DNA of 64,000 bases from Actinocatenispora comari (GTDB taxonomy: Bacteria > Actinomycetota > Actinomycetes > Mycobacteriales > Micromonosporaceae): positions 26,764 through 90,763 of the forward strand of contig NZ_BOPO01000073.1 of NCBI RefSeq assembly GCF_017312725.1, read 5' to 3'. How positions within the stretch are numbered: position 1 is the first letter of the stretch; each line of letters begins with the position of its first letter. The notes under the pieces were generated by a model that worked only from the letters and a program-made list of their open reading frames with translations, was not told the origin of the DNA and searched no databases. This document shows positions 17,817 through 26,110 of the stretch, piece by piece. The position numbers were made by a program, and so were the translations under genes.

Positions 17817-18565
17817 GGTCGGCCTCCGGCGGCCAGCCGGGCCCGGTAGAGCAGCCGCTTGCCGGTCAGTCGCAGCGCGCCGTCGCGCTCGCCGACGTAG
17901 ATCCGCGGTACCGCGGCCACGCCGAGCGTCGAGCGCGGTGCGTCCACGGCGCAGGCGTACCGGTAGCCGGCGGCGGTGACCGCGGCGCGCGCCCCGGCGT
18001 CCATCGAGCCGTACGGGTAGCAGAAGCCGTCGACGGGCCGGTCGATCACCGCGGCCAGCCGGTCCCGGCTGCCGGCGACCTCGTCGCGCAGCCGCGCACC
18101 GGCCAGCCCGGCCAGCGGTACGTGCCGGGCGCCGTGCGCGCCGATCTCCCAGCCGGCGCCGGCGAGCGCGGCCAGATCCGGGGCGTCCAGCAGCGCCAGC
18201 TCGCCCCCGTCCCAGTCGTTGACCGCGCCGATCCGGTCGGCGACCACGAACACGGTGGCGGTACAGCCGAACCGGCGCATCGCCGGCAGCGCGTGCCGGA
18301 CCACCCCGGCGTACCCGTCGTCGAACGTGATGCCCACCAGCCCGGCGCCACGCCCGGCCCGGCGGGCGGCGAGCAGCTGCCCGACACCGACACCGCGCAG
18401 CCCGAGCCGGCGCAGCGTGGCCAGCTGCGCGGCGAACCGGCGGGGTGACACCGCCAGCCGGTGCGGGTCGTCGGCCAGCACGTCGACGGTGTGGTACATC
18501 AGCACCAGCGGCACCTCCCGCCACCGCCACGGTGCCGCCAGCCGGGCCCGCTCGATCACCGCCAT
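17813..18565 (-). CDS. NodB-type polysaccharide deacetylase (cytoplasmic form)
   Basis: This 250-residue CE4 domain protein has the conserved motifs TFDDGY (D82, D83), HGARH (H144, H148, metal ligands) and CYPYG. ATG 18565 has a GGGAGG site upstream. No signal peptide or membrane anchor is present, so it may act on a cytoplasmic or membrane-bound glycan intermediate, unlike the second NodB protein at 23616. It overlaps both neighbours (10 nt with the phosphoglycosyl transferase, 4 nt with the GT4). It would remove N-acetyl groups from amino sugars. Confidence 0.85.
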   Translation of the reverse strand: MAVIERARLAAPWRWREVPLVLMYHTVDVLADDPHRLAVSPRRFAAQLATLRRLGLRGVGVGQLLAARRAGRGAGLVGITFDDGYAGVVRHALPAMRRFGCTATVFVVADRIGAVNDWDGGELALLDAPDLAALAGAGWEIGAHGARHVPLAGLAGARLRDEVAGSRDRLAAVIDRPVDGFCYPYGSMDAGARAAVTAAGYRYACAVDAPRSTLGVAAVPRIYVGERDGALRLTGKRLLYRARLAAGGRP

Positions 18566-19398
18566 GGCCGCCCGCCTCCCCTCGCCGCCCGCACGGCGCG
18601 ACCCGCAGTCGCCACGACACCGCGACGAAGCACCGCCGCGGTACGGCCGATCGCGGTCACCGCGGCACGTCCGGCCGCTCCCGCCGGCACGGCGCAGCCG
18701 GCCGCCGCGCCGGCCGCCGTCGCCGCGAGGATCCGAAGGTCGCGACGAAGCGTCCAGCGTTCGATGTACTCGTTGTCGGCGACGACCCGGGTGATCAGCG
18801 GCGTGTCGCCGCACAGTCCGCGCAGCTGGGCGGTACCGGTGATCCCGGCCGGCATCCGGTACCGGCCCGGGTAGCCCGGCACGGTGGCGGCGAACAGCTC
18901 GGCGAAGTGCGGCCGTTCCGGCCGCGGCCCGACCAGCGACATCTCCCCGCGCAGCACGTTGACCAGTTGCGGCAGCTCGTCCAGGTGGCTGCGGCGCAGC
19001 GCCACGCCGAGCCCGGTGACCGCGCCCGGCGGTACCGTCCAGCGCACGTCGGCGTCCGGGTCCGGCGCCACCGTGCGCAGCTTGAGCAGGACGAACGTGG
19101 CCGCGCCGGCGGTGAGCCGGACCTGGCGGAACAGTACCGGCCGACCGTCCAGGCAGCGGATCGCCAGCGCCAGCAGCGCGACCACCGGCGCCGAAAGGAT
19201 CAGCAGCGGTACCCCCAACGCCAGGTCGAGCGCCCGCTTGCGCCGGAACCGCAGCACCGGAGCGGACGCGTGTCGCGCCACGCCGACGGCCCGGCCACCG
19301 GGCGGCAGGCTCGATGCCGGCCACCACGCGGCGGCGCGTCGGACCGGTGCGGCGGCCCCGGAGCCGGTCGCCGGATGCGGGGTGGTCGGGGCGCTCAT
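18556..19398 (-). CDS. Polyprenyl-phosphate glycosyl-1-phosphate transferase (bacterial sugar transferase)
   Basis: The 280-residue protein shows the catalytic core of monotopic phosphoglycosyl transferases: RKRALDLALG before a single hydrophobic segment, RQVRLT, LRT, then DELPQLVNVLRGEMSLVGPRPE and PAGITGTAQLRG. It lacks the four-span N-terminal region of WbaP, so it is the minimal PglC-like kind with a disordered N-terminal leader of about 60 residues. It would start glycan assembly by loading a sugar phosphate on undecaprenyl phosphate. Its Ala/Arg-rich C-terminus is unusual. ATG 19398 overlaps the oxidoreductase stop. Confidence 0.87.
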   Translation of the reverse strand: MSAPTTPHPATGSGAAAPVRRAAAWWPASSLPPGGRAVGVARHASAPVLRFRRKRALDLALGVPLLILSAPVVALLALAIRCLDGRPVLFRQVRLTAGAATFVLLKLRTVAPDPDADVRWTVPPGAVTGLGVALRRSHLDELPQLVNVLRGEMSLVGPRPERPHFAELFAATVPGYPGRYRMPAGITGTAQLRGLCGDTPLITRVVADNEYIERWTLRRDLRILAATAAGAAAGCAVPAGAAGRAAVTAIGRTAAVLRRGVVATAGRAVRAARGGGRPWR

Positions 19399-20621
19399 CC
19401 GGCCGCCCGGGCCAGCGACCGACCGGTCGTCACGGTGCCGGTCAGGTGGTGCGCGATCCGGCGCGCCGCAAAGTCGCAGCCGTGCACGAACCGCATCACC
19501 GGGCCGAACGAGTTCGCCACCGCCGGCCCGGTGAAGTACAGGCCGGGAACCGAGGACTGGAACACCCGGTCGACCGCGGGCGCACCGTCCAGGGTGGCGA
19601 CGGCGGCGGCGAGCCGCTCGTCCAGGAAAGCCAGCCGGGACACGTCCGGCCGGAACCCGGTGGCGGCGATGACGTGCTCGGTGCTGATGCGCACCGGACC
19701 GGCGCCGTCGCGCAGGGTCAGCCGGAGCGAGTCGGCGCCGGGCTCGACGGCGATCAGCTCGTGGTCGGTGAGCACCGGCAGCCTGCCCTCCACCCGCGGG
19801 CGCAGCCAGTACGCGCCGGCCGGGCCCAGCGCGGTCCGGGCGATCCGGGCCCGGCGGCGGGCCGGCAGCCGGTGCAGCAGATCCGGCCGGTTGGAGTACA
19901 GCAGCGTGGTCCAGCCGGAGCCCAGCGGCGCCTCCGGCTCCCGCAGCCGGACCCGCAGCGAGCGCCGGGCGCGCAGCGGATCGCCGTTCCACACGACGCG
20001 CGGTGCGCGGACCACCACCCGTACGGTGGCGCCGGCCTCGGCGGCGAGCGCCGCGGTCTCCAGCGCCGCCTGGCCGCCGCCCAGAACGGTCAGGTCGGTA
20101 CCGGCGAAGCGGGACAAGTCGGTGTGCGCCGACGAGTGCGTGACGAGGGTGTCCGGCAGGTCGGCGAGCAGCGGCGGGATCCGGTCGAAGTGCTCGACGC
20201 CGACCGCGACCACCACCCGGCGGGCCAGCAGCGTCTCACCGTCGTCGAGCGTCACCTCGAACTGGGCGCCCACCGAGTCGATCCGGCGTACCAGCGTCTC
20301 GGTCAGGTCGGGCACCTGGGTGTGCTGGAACCAGCCGCCGTACGCGGTGAAGTCGGCCAGCCGCACCGGTTTCCCGTACGGCACGTACTGCTCGCCGCGG
20401 TGCGCGCAGTAGGCGGCCAGCGTCGCGGCGCCCGCCGGGTCGGACAGGTTCGACGCGTACGGCTGGGATTTCAGCTGCATCCCGGCCGGCATCGCCGAGC
20501 GCCACAGCGCCATCGGCCGGCCGAACACCCGGACCGTCAGGCCGGTGTCGCGCAGGTGCGCGGCGAGCGACAGCCCGTACGGCCCGGCGCCCACGATGGC
20601 CACGTCGATCGTCCTTGCCAT
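19395..20621 (-). CDS. FAD/NAD(P)-dependent oxidoreductase (flavin monooxygenase-like)
   Basis: This 408-residue flavoprotein has GAGPYG at 11-16 for FAD, a second dinucleotide motif VLGGGQAALE mid-protein, and ATGFRPD near the C-terminus, the architecture of N-hydroxylating and Baeyer-Villiger-like monooxygenases (SidA/FMO type). ATG 20621 overlaps the ATP-grasp stop (TGATG). Such an enzyme is not a standard part of exopolysaccharide operons. It may oxidise an amino-acid or amino-sugar decoration together with the adjacent ATP-grasp ligase. Substrate unknown. Confidence 0.8.
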   Translation of the reverse strand: MARTIDVAIVGAGPYGLSLAAHLRDTGLTVRVFGRPMALWRSAMPAGMQLKSQPYASNLSDPAGAATLAAYCAHRGEQYVPYGKPVRLADFTAYGGWFQHTQVPDLTETLVRRIDSVGAQFEVTLDDGETLLARRVVVAVGVEHFDRIPPLLADLPDTLVTHSSAHTDLSRFAGTDLTVLGGGQAALETAALAAEAGATVRVVVRAPRVVWNGDPLRARRSLRVRLREPEAPLGSGWTTLLYSNRPDLLHRLPARRRARIARTALGPAGAYWLRPRVEGRLPVLTDHELIAVEPGADSLRLTLRDGAGPVRISTEHVIAATGFRPDVSRLAFLDERLAAAVATLDGAPAVDRVFQSSVPGLYFTGPAVANSFGPVMRFVHGCDFAARRIAHHLTGTVTTGRSLARAAG

Positions 20622-21913
20622 CAGCCCGTTCCTCCCGCTTCGATCGGTATCGGCGGGGCCGATCGGGCCGGCCGCCGGGGTGCGGTGCGTGGCCCGGACC
20701 GGGCCGGCCGGGGTGGCAGCACCGACCCGGTCGGGCGCCGCCGCGCGAACGGACGATGCGCGGCGCGCCACCCGGTGCGCAGGCACATCAGGCCGAACGG
20801 GGCCAGGTCGTCGGCTGCGAACCACGCGGTCTCGTCGATGCCGCGCAGGCTGCCGAGCCAGGCCCGCACGCCCAGCTCACCGCGCCGCAGGTAGCCCAGC
20901 GCGGCGAGGGTGTCGTAGTTCTCCACCACGAACCGGCGGCCGGCGACCTGCCCGGACTCCGGTACCGGTCGGCCGGTGAGGTCCAGGTGCGCGGCCCGCG
21001 CCACGTCCACCCCGGCGGCGGTGCGGAACAGCCGGAACTGCGCGCCGATGCGCGGATTGAAGTCCAGCAACCGGAACCGGCCGTCGCGCGCGTCCCGGCG
21101 CAGGTCGCAGTCCAGGATCCCGCGGTAGCCCAGGCGGGACAGCAGCGCCGCCATCTCGCCGGCGAGTACCGGCTCCGGCACGCACTCGCCGAGGCTGGTC
21201 AGCCCGGCGTGCGGCGGGTACGAGCGGTGCTTGCGGCCGGTGAACGCGGGCCGGCAGACCGAGTCGGCGTCGCAGTAGCCGTGGAAGAACCAGTCGCTGC
21301 CCGGCAGGTACTCCTGCAGCAGCAGCGGCACGCCGGCCGCGTACGCCGCGGCCAGCGCGGCCGCGTCCCAGACGACGGTGGTGCTGCGCAGCCCGCCGGT
21401 GCGGCGCCAGGGCGCGGCCAGCTTCGCCACCACCGGATAGCCGACCCGCTCGGCGAACTCCCGCGCCAGCACCGGATCGTCGGTCTCGACCGAGTCGACC
21501 GTGGGCAACCCGAGATCGCGGCCGAGCGCCGCGAGGCTCGCCTTGCCGGCCAGCCGCCGGGGCAGCGCCGCCGGCTGCGCGGGGAACGAGAACCACCGCC
21601 GCAGCACCGATCCGTGTTCGGCGAGCAGGATCGCGCCCGCGTCGTCGGTGGGGATCAGCACCGATCGCCGACCGATCCGCTCGGCGACCCGGGCCAGCGC
21701 GGCCAGCACCCGGTACGGCTGGTCCGGATCGGGCAACCAGCGCAACCGGCCGCGCAGGTACCTCGACCGCGCCGCCGGGGTGAGCGGGTCCTCGCACACC
21801 GCGTACACCTCGACGCCGGCGCGGCCCAGGCTGCGGATCACGCCGAGACCGCCGTGGTGGAACACGTTGCGGTCCAGCTTCAGCACCACCGCCGGAACGT
21901 CCTGGTCGAGCAT
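20621..21913 (-). CDS. ATP-grasp carboxylate-amine ligase-like protein
   Basis: The 430-residue protein has the ATP-grasp layout: an N-terminal pre-ATP-grasp domain (VVLKLDRNVFHHGGLGVIR), VVAKLA lysine strand, LLLQEYLPG, and the Mg-binding LLDFNPRIGAQF. It resembles D-aspartate ligase/CarB-like proteins that join a carboxylate to an amine through an acyl phosphate. The last 50 residues are Arg/Pro-rich and probably disordered. ATG 21913 follows GGGGAG. In this operon it may amidate a uronic acid carboxylate, but this is inference. Confidence 0.8.
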   Translation of the reverse strand: MLDQDVPAVVLKLDRNVFHHGGLGVIRSLGRAGVEVYAVCEDPLTPAARSRYLRGRLRWLPDPDQPYRVLAALARVAERIGRRSVLIPTDDAGAILLAEHGSVLRRWFSFPAQPAALPRRLAGKASLAALGRDLGLPTVDSVETDDPVLAREFAERVGYPVVAKLAAPWRRTGGLRSTTVVWDAAALAAAYAAGVPLLLQEYLPGSDWFFHGYCDADSVCRPAFTGRKHRSYPPHAGLTSLGECVPEPVLAGEMAALLSRLGYRGILDCDLRRDARDGRFRLLDFNPRIGAQFRLFRTAAGVDVARAAHLDLTGRPVPESGQVAGRRFVVENYDTLAALGYLRRGELGVRAWLGSLRGIDETAWFAADDLAPFGLMCLRTGWRAAHRPFARRRPTGSVLPPRPARSGPRTAPRRPARSAPPIPIEAGGTG

Positions 21914-21923
21914 CGTCGCTCCC

Positions 21924-23273
21924 CTAGACGATCTGCCGGTGCGGGGCGAGGTCGAACCGGTACGTCGCGTCCAGCACCCGCGGGCAGTCGGCGGCCCAGC
22001 CGTAGTCGACGCCCGGATGCACGGTGTGGATCAGCGCCAGGTCCCAGTCGGCGCCCTGCGGGTCGGTCTCGCCGGACAGCCGGGTGCCGTCCGGCAGCGT
22101 GCAGTCGGGCACCAGCGGGTCGTGGTAGTGCACCTGCGCACCGCGCCGGGCCAGCTCGGCGAGGATGTCCAGCGCCGACGAGCCGCGCAGGTCCCGTACC
22201 CCCGGCTTGTAGCTGACGCCGACCACCAGGACCCGGGCGCCGCGCAGCGATCCGCCGGTGTCGGCGAGCAGCTCCACCGCGCGCGCCACCACCCGCCGCG
22301 GGCGCGCCGCGATCGCGGTCATCGCCTGCTCGATCAGCGGTGCCGGGTGCGCCGCGGTACGCAGCTGCCAGAGCAGGTAGTGCGGGTCGCACGGGATGCA
22401 GTGGCCGCCGACCCCCGGCCCGGGGAAGCAGGCCAGGAACCCGTACGGCTTGGTCGCCGCCGCCGTGGTCACCTCGATCGGATCCAGCGCCAGGTGACCG
22501 CAGATGTCGGCGATCTCGTTCGCCAGCGCCAGGTTCACCGCGCGGTAGACGTTCTCGTACAGCTTCGCGAGCTCGGCGGCCTCCGGCGTGGAGACCGCGT
22601 ACACCGCGTCGGTCAGGTACCCGATCAGGCGCGCCGCCCGCTCGGTGCACCGTGGTGTCTCGCCGCCGACCAGCCGCGGCGTCTCGCGCTGCCGGTGCGC
22701 CGGGACGCCCGGGTCGATCCGCTCCGGGCTGAACGCCACGCAGACGTCCACGCCGACCCGCAGTCCCTTGCGCTGCAACGGGTCGATCAGCATCTCCCGG
22801 GTGGTACCGACGTAGCTGGTCGAGGTCAGCACGATGGTCTGGCCGGCGCGGGCATGCTGGACCACCGCGGTGCACGCCGCCCGCAGCGCGGTGGTATCCG
22901 GGACCCGGTGCCGGTCCACCGGCGTCGGTACGCAGACCACCACGGCGTCCACATCGGACAGCAGCGCCGGATCGTCGGTCAGCCGCAGCCCACCGGCCGC
23001 GAGCGCGTCCGCCAGCGCGGCACGGTCGTCGTCGGGCAGATCCACCGCGCCGGTCCGGATCGCGGCCAGCCGTTCGGCGCTGACGTCCACGCCGATCCCC
23101 GGCACGCCCCGCGCGTACAGTCCCAGCGCGGTGGGCAGGCCGACGTAGCCGAGCCCCACGACGCCCACCGACAGCGGTTCGGTGCCGGGCCGCGCCGCGC
23201 TGCGGTGCAGCAGTCGCGACCTGACGTCGTCCAGCGGGCCGTTGACTGCCAGCGCGAGTTCCAACCCGGCCAT
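21924..23273 (-). CDS. Nucleotide-sugar dehydrogenase (UDP-glucose/UDP-ManNAc dehydrogenase family)
   Basis: The 449-residue enzyme shows GLGYVG (40-45) for NAD, the central helix with K237 (AAELAKLYEN) and catalytic C292 in GGHCIPCDP, so all key residues are present. It oxidises the C6 hydroxyl of a UDP-sugar to a uronic acid in two steps. ATG 23273 is preceded by GAGGTGG. The GGHCIPCDP form is closer to the WecC/TviB branch than to plain Ugd. It is the first gene of the nine-gene minus-strand operon and gives it an acidic sugar precursor. Confidence 0.9.
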   Translation of the reverse strand: MAGLELALAVNGPLDDVRSRLLHRSAARPGTEPLSVGVVGLGYVGLPTALGLYARGVPGIGVDVSAERLAAIRTGAVDLPDDDRAALADALAAGGLRLTDDPALLSDVDAVVVCVPTPVDRHRVPDTTALRAACTAVVQHARAGQTIVLTSTSYVGTTREMLIDPLQRKGLRVGVDVCVAFSPERIDPGVPAHRQRETPRLVGGETPRCTERAARLIGYLTDAVYAVSTPEAAELAKLYENVYRAVNLALANEIADICGHLALDPIEVTTAAATKPYGFLACFPGPGVGGHCIPCDPHYLLWQLRTAAHPAPLIEQAMTAIAARPRRVVARAVELLADTGGSLRGARVLVVGVSYKPGVRDLRGSSALDILAELARRGAQVHYHDPLVPDCTLPDGTRLSGETDPQGADWDLALIHTVHPGVDYGWAADCPRVLDATYRFDLAPHRQIV

Positions 23274-23421
23274 GGCGACACCACCTCGTGTCCCTCGGGC
23301 GGCCCGGCGGGACGCGTCGACGTCCGGCCGAGCCCGGTGCACCGCCGGCTGCCGGCGGCCCTGCGTGCACCCTAGGTCGCCGCGGTGCCCGCGGTCTCCG
23401 GGCGATGCGCGTAGCGGGCCC

Positions 23422-23437
23422 TACGTCGATTGGCGGA
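23422..23437 (+). promoter_or_regulatory. Site 3 of the dyad family (operon 23273 to 13291)
   Basis: TACGTC-GATT-GGCGGA. Relative to the minus-strand operon it is in reverse orientation, as site 2 is to its gene. If TAGGGT at 23374-23369 is the -10, the site centre lies near -67, close to the value for site 2. Confidence 0.55.
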
Positions 23438-23565
23438 CCGGGCGGCCGACACGGCGCCGGCGGCTGGTCGCGAGGCGCGTGCCGGACGGCCGATCCGGGC
23501 TGCCGATCCGGGCCGCCGGCCGGACCGGTTCCGCTCGCCGGTCGAACCGCTGGCGTACCGGCCGC

Positions 23566-23581
23566 TACGTCGTTTGGCGGG
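23566..23581 (+). promoter_or_regulatory. Site 4 of the dyad family (upstream of NodB gene 23616)
   Basis: TACGTC-GTTT-GGCGGG. The centre (23573.5) is 42.5 bases before ATG 23616, exactly the distance found for site 1. TAGTGT at 23604-23609 fits a -10 for a leaderless transcript starting at the ATG; no -35 hexamer is seen, as expected for an activator-dependent promoter. Confidence 0.6.
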
Positions 23582-23615
23582 GGCGCGGCTAGGCCGATCG
23601 CCCTAGTGTGAGGCG

Positions 23616-25007
23616 ATGCGCGCGCACCGCCTCGCCCGTGGCTGGCTGCTGCCGGCCTGGCTCGCGGTCGCCGTGCTGGTCGGCGGGTTGGTCTTCGCCG
23701 CCGGCCACCGGGGTGGCGGCGGGCCCGCACCGCCGCCCCGTCCGCTCGCGGGCCTGGCCGCCGTCTCCGCGGCGCGCGACACGTCGACCGGGCATCGCCT
23801 GGTGGTGTCGCTGACCTTCGACGACGGGTACGCCGACCAGCTCGTCGGCGCGCAGGAACTGTTGCGGCACAAGCTTCCCGGCACCTTCTACGTGCCGTCC
23901 GGCTGGGTCGGCCTGCCCGGCTACCTGAGCCTCGCGCAGGTGCGCGAGATGCGCGCGAAAGGGCTAGAGATCGGCGGGCACACCGTGCTGCACGAGAACC
24001 TGCCGGACGTCGACGTCGCCGAGGCGCGCCGGGAGGTCTGCGACGACCGCGCCAACTGGCTCGGCTGGGGCATCCCGGTGACCTCGTTCGCCTACCCGTA
24101 CGACGCGCTCGGGCCGCGGGAGCGACGGATCGTGCGCGACTGCGGCTACAACAGCGCGCGGCAGCTCGGCGACCTGCACTCGGTGCGTAGCCCGGCCGAC
24201 TGCGCCGACTGCCCGTACACCGAGCAGATCCCGCCACCGGACCCGTACGACGTGCGGGCGCCGGCGGAGTTCGACAGCGGCTGGACGCTCGGCGACCTGA
24301 TCAACGAGGTACGCGGGGCCGAACGGCACGGCGGCTGGCTGCCGCTGACGTTCCACCACGTGTGCGACGGGTGCAGCGACATCGGCATCCCGCCGCAGAC
24401 GCTGCGCCGCTTCCTGGACTGGCTTGCCCCGCGCGCCGCGCACGGCACGGCCGTCCTGCCGGTCGACGCGGTGGTCGGCGGCTCGGTCCGCGCACCGCAT
24501 CGGCTCGGCGCACCCGCCGCGGCACCGCCCGGGCACGACGCGGTACGGGACGGGTCGCTGGAGCGGTGGCAGCACGGCGAACCGGCCTGTTTCCGGCCCA
24601 CCTCGTACGGCCGGAACTCGGTGACGGTGCGCCGGACCGGCACCGCGCACGGGGGGCGGTTCGCCGCCAGCCTGACCGTGCGCGGGTACCACTCCGGTGC
24701 GGCACAGCTGATGCCGCTGCTGGATCTCGGCAGCTGCGCGCCCGCGGTGGCGCCGGGTCGGCGGTACACGCTGGGTGTCTGGTACACCGCCACCGCACCG
24801 ACCACGCCGGTGCTCTACTACCGCACCGCCCGCGGCGCCTGGACCGCCTGGTCGGTCGGTCCGCCGACGCAGCCGGCCACCGGCACCTGGCGGCAGCTGT
24901 CCTGGCGCACCCCATCGGTACCGGACGGCGCCACCGCGGTGTCGTTCGGACTGCGCCTGCGCTCGGCCGGCACGGTGGTCACCGACGGCTACCGTCTCGT
25001 CGGGTGA
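23616..25007 (+). CDS. Membrane-anchored/secreted NodB polysaccharide deacetylase with C-terminal beta-sandwich domain
   Basis: The 463-residue protein has an N-terminal signal anchor (residues 10-30), then a CE4 domain with TFDDGY (D69, D70), HTVLH metal ligands H122 and H126, and AYPYD. After residue 300 comes a beta-rich region resembling a carbohydrate-binding module. A CPYTEQ/CDGCSD Cys cluster could form disulphides outside the cell. It probably de-N-acetylates the exported polymer, while the NodB protein at 17813 works inside. It is divergent from the main operon and shares the promoter dyads. Confidence 0.87.
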   Translation: MRAHRLARGWLLPAWLAVAVLVGGLVFAAGHRGGGGPAPPPRPLAGLAAVSAARDTSTGHRLVVSLTFDDGYADQLVGAQELLRHKLPGTFYVPSGWVGLPGYLSLAQVREMRAKGLEIGGHTVLHENLPDVDVAEARREVCDDRANWLGWGIPVTSFAYPYDALGPRERRIVRDCGYNSARQLGDLHSVRSPADCADCPYTEQIPPPDPYDVRAPAEFDSGWTLGDLINEVRGAERHGGWLPLTFHHVCDGCSDIGIPPQTLRRFLDWLAPRAAHGTAVLPVDAVVGGSVRAPHRLGAPAAAPPGHDAVRDGSLERWQHGEPACFRPTSYGRNSVTVRRTGTAHGGRFAASLTVRGYHSGAAQLMPLLDLGSCAPAVAPGRRYTLGVWYTATAPTTPVLYYRTARGAWTAWSVGPPTQPATGTWRQLSWRTPSVPDGATAVSFGLRLRSAGTVVTDGYRLVG

Positions 25008-25015
25008 TGCGGTTC

Positions 25016-25047
25016 GGCCGGTCCGGCGGCCGACCGCCGGACCGGCC
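25016..25047. terminator. Strong 14-bp hairpin terminator
   Basis: A perfect 14-bp stem (25016-25029 with 25034-25047; outer GGCCGG and inner GGCGG) closes a CCGA tetraloop, nine bases after the deacetylase stop and before the convergent arsM stop at 25090. It marks the border between the polysaccharide locus and the arsenic island. Confidence 0.75.
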
Positions 25048-25089
25048 CCGGGGAACGGGCGACGCGGCATCGCGGCCCGACGACGACGG

Positions 25090-25932
25090 CTAGGCCGGCT
25101 TGGTGGCCTTGATGATGGCGGAGTGCATGCCTTCGGCGGCCTGCTGGGTGGGGGTGATGTCGACGTTGGTGAAGCCGGCGGCGGTCAGGCCGTCGTAGTA
25201 CTCGGTGATGGACAGGGCGCCGGCGATGCAGCCGACCCATTGGCCGCGTTCGGCGCGGTCGGCGGGGCTGAGGTGGTCTTCCGCGACGACGTCGGAGACG
25301 CCGATGCGTCCGCCGGGCTTGAGCACGCGGAACGCTTCGGCGAGCACGGCGGACTTGTCGGTGGACAGGTTGATCACGCAGTTGGAGATGATCACGTCCA
25401 CGGACGCGTCGGGCAGCGGCACGGCTTCGATCTCGCCCCTGAGGAACTCGACGTTGGTGGCGCCGGCCTTCTCGGCGTTGCGGCGGGCCAGGTCGAGCAT
25501 GTCGTCGGTCATGTCCAGGCCGTACGCCTTGCCGCTGGGTCCGACCCGCTTGGCCGACAGCAGGACGTCGATGCCGCCGCCGGAGCCGAGGTCGAGCACG
25601 GTCTCGCCCTCGTTGAGGTCGGCCACGGCGAGGGGGTTGCCGCAGCCGAGGGAGGCGGCGACCGCGTCGGCGGGCAGTTGGTCGCGGTCTGCCTGGTCGT
25701 AGAGGGTGGCGCCGAACGGGTCGGGGTCGCTGGTGGCGCAGGATCCGCCGCCGCAGCAGTCGGTGTTGGCGTCGATGGTGGCCAGCACGGTGGAGTTGTC
25801 GGTGGGGCCGCAACATCCGCTGGTCTGCCCGGTGCCGGTCTGGGTGGCGTTGGCGCTGACGCGGCGGGCGGCCGCGGCGTAGCGGGCGCGGACCTCGTCG
25901 CGCAGCGGGTTGCCGGTGCTCTGCTGGGTCAT
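25090..25932 (-). CDS. arsM: Arsenite S-adenosylmethionine methyltransferase
   Basis: The 280-residue protein has the SAM-binding motif VLDLGSGGGIDV and the ArsM cysteine set: CC in SGCCGP, DCCGGGSC, C in SLGCGNP and later SNCVIN and VGCIAG. The last three correspond to the As(III)-binding cysteines of known ArsM proteins; the N-terminal Cys pairs may help take up arsenite. It methylates trivalent arsenic to volatile or less bound forms in the cytoplasm. It lies 34 nt after the small Cys-rich ORF and is divergent from arsR1. Confidence 0.93.
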   Translation of the reverse strand: MTQQSTGNPLRDEVRARYAAAARRVSANATQTGTGQTSGCCGPTDNSTVLATIDANTDCCGGGSCATSDPDPFGATLYDQADRDQLPADAVAASLGCGNPLAVADLNEGETVLDLGSGGGIDVLLSAKRVGPSGKAYGLDMTDDMLDLARRNAEKAGATNVEFLRGEIEAVPLPDASVDVIISNCVINLSTDKSAVLAEAFRVLKPGGRIGVSDVVAEDHLSPADRAERGQWVGCIAGALSITEYYDGLTAAGFTNVDITPTQQAAEGMHSAIIKATKPA

Positions 25933-25966
25933 GGTGTGCTCCTTCGGCTGGCTGGGCTGTGGTGGT

Positions 25967-26110
25967 TCAGCGGGGTCCGCCCAGGGCGGTCATCGCCCGG
26001 GTGTGCGCGCGGTCGAGTCGGGCGTTGGCGTGGCACGCGCTGTCGCAGGCGCAGCCGCACGCTTCGTTGATGCGGGTGGGGGTGGGCCGGTGGCGACGGA
26101 GACGGATCAT
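25967..26110 (-). CDS. 47-residue Cys-rich small protein in the arsenic operon
   Basis: ATG 26110 follows GAGGG by five bases. The product is basic and contains the tight cluster EACGCACDSACH (C18, C20, C22, C26 and H27), a likely soft-metal site. I know no named family for it. It lies between the divergent arsR1 promoter and arsM and would be co-transcribed with arsM. A role as an arsenite-binding peptide or donor to ArsM is possible but unproven. Confidence 0.5.
   Translation of the reverse strand: MIRLRRHRPTPTRINEACGCACDSACHANARLDRAHTRAMTALGGPR

Larger units (their letters stand above)
23274..23615. other. 342-nt divergent promoter region of the exopolysaccharide locus
   Basis: No gene is seen here. 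It holds two copies of the locus dyad (23422 and 23566). A minus-strand TAGGGT (23374-23369) may be the -10 for the long operon. A plus-strand TAGTGT (23604-23609) lies so close to ATG 23616 that the transcript would be leaderless. A GTAG-CGGGCC-CTAC inverted repeat (23411-23424) adjoins the first dyad. Confidence 0.6.

Noticed and set aside
13291..25007. Assignment of the polymer as poly-N-acetylglucosamine
   Set aside because: GT2, NodB and GH18 fit, but the uronic acid, epimerase and phosphoglycosyl transferase genes do not belong to known PNAG systems. Product left open.
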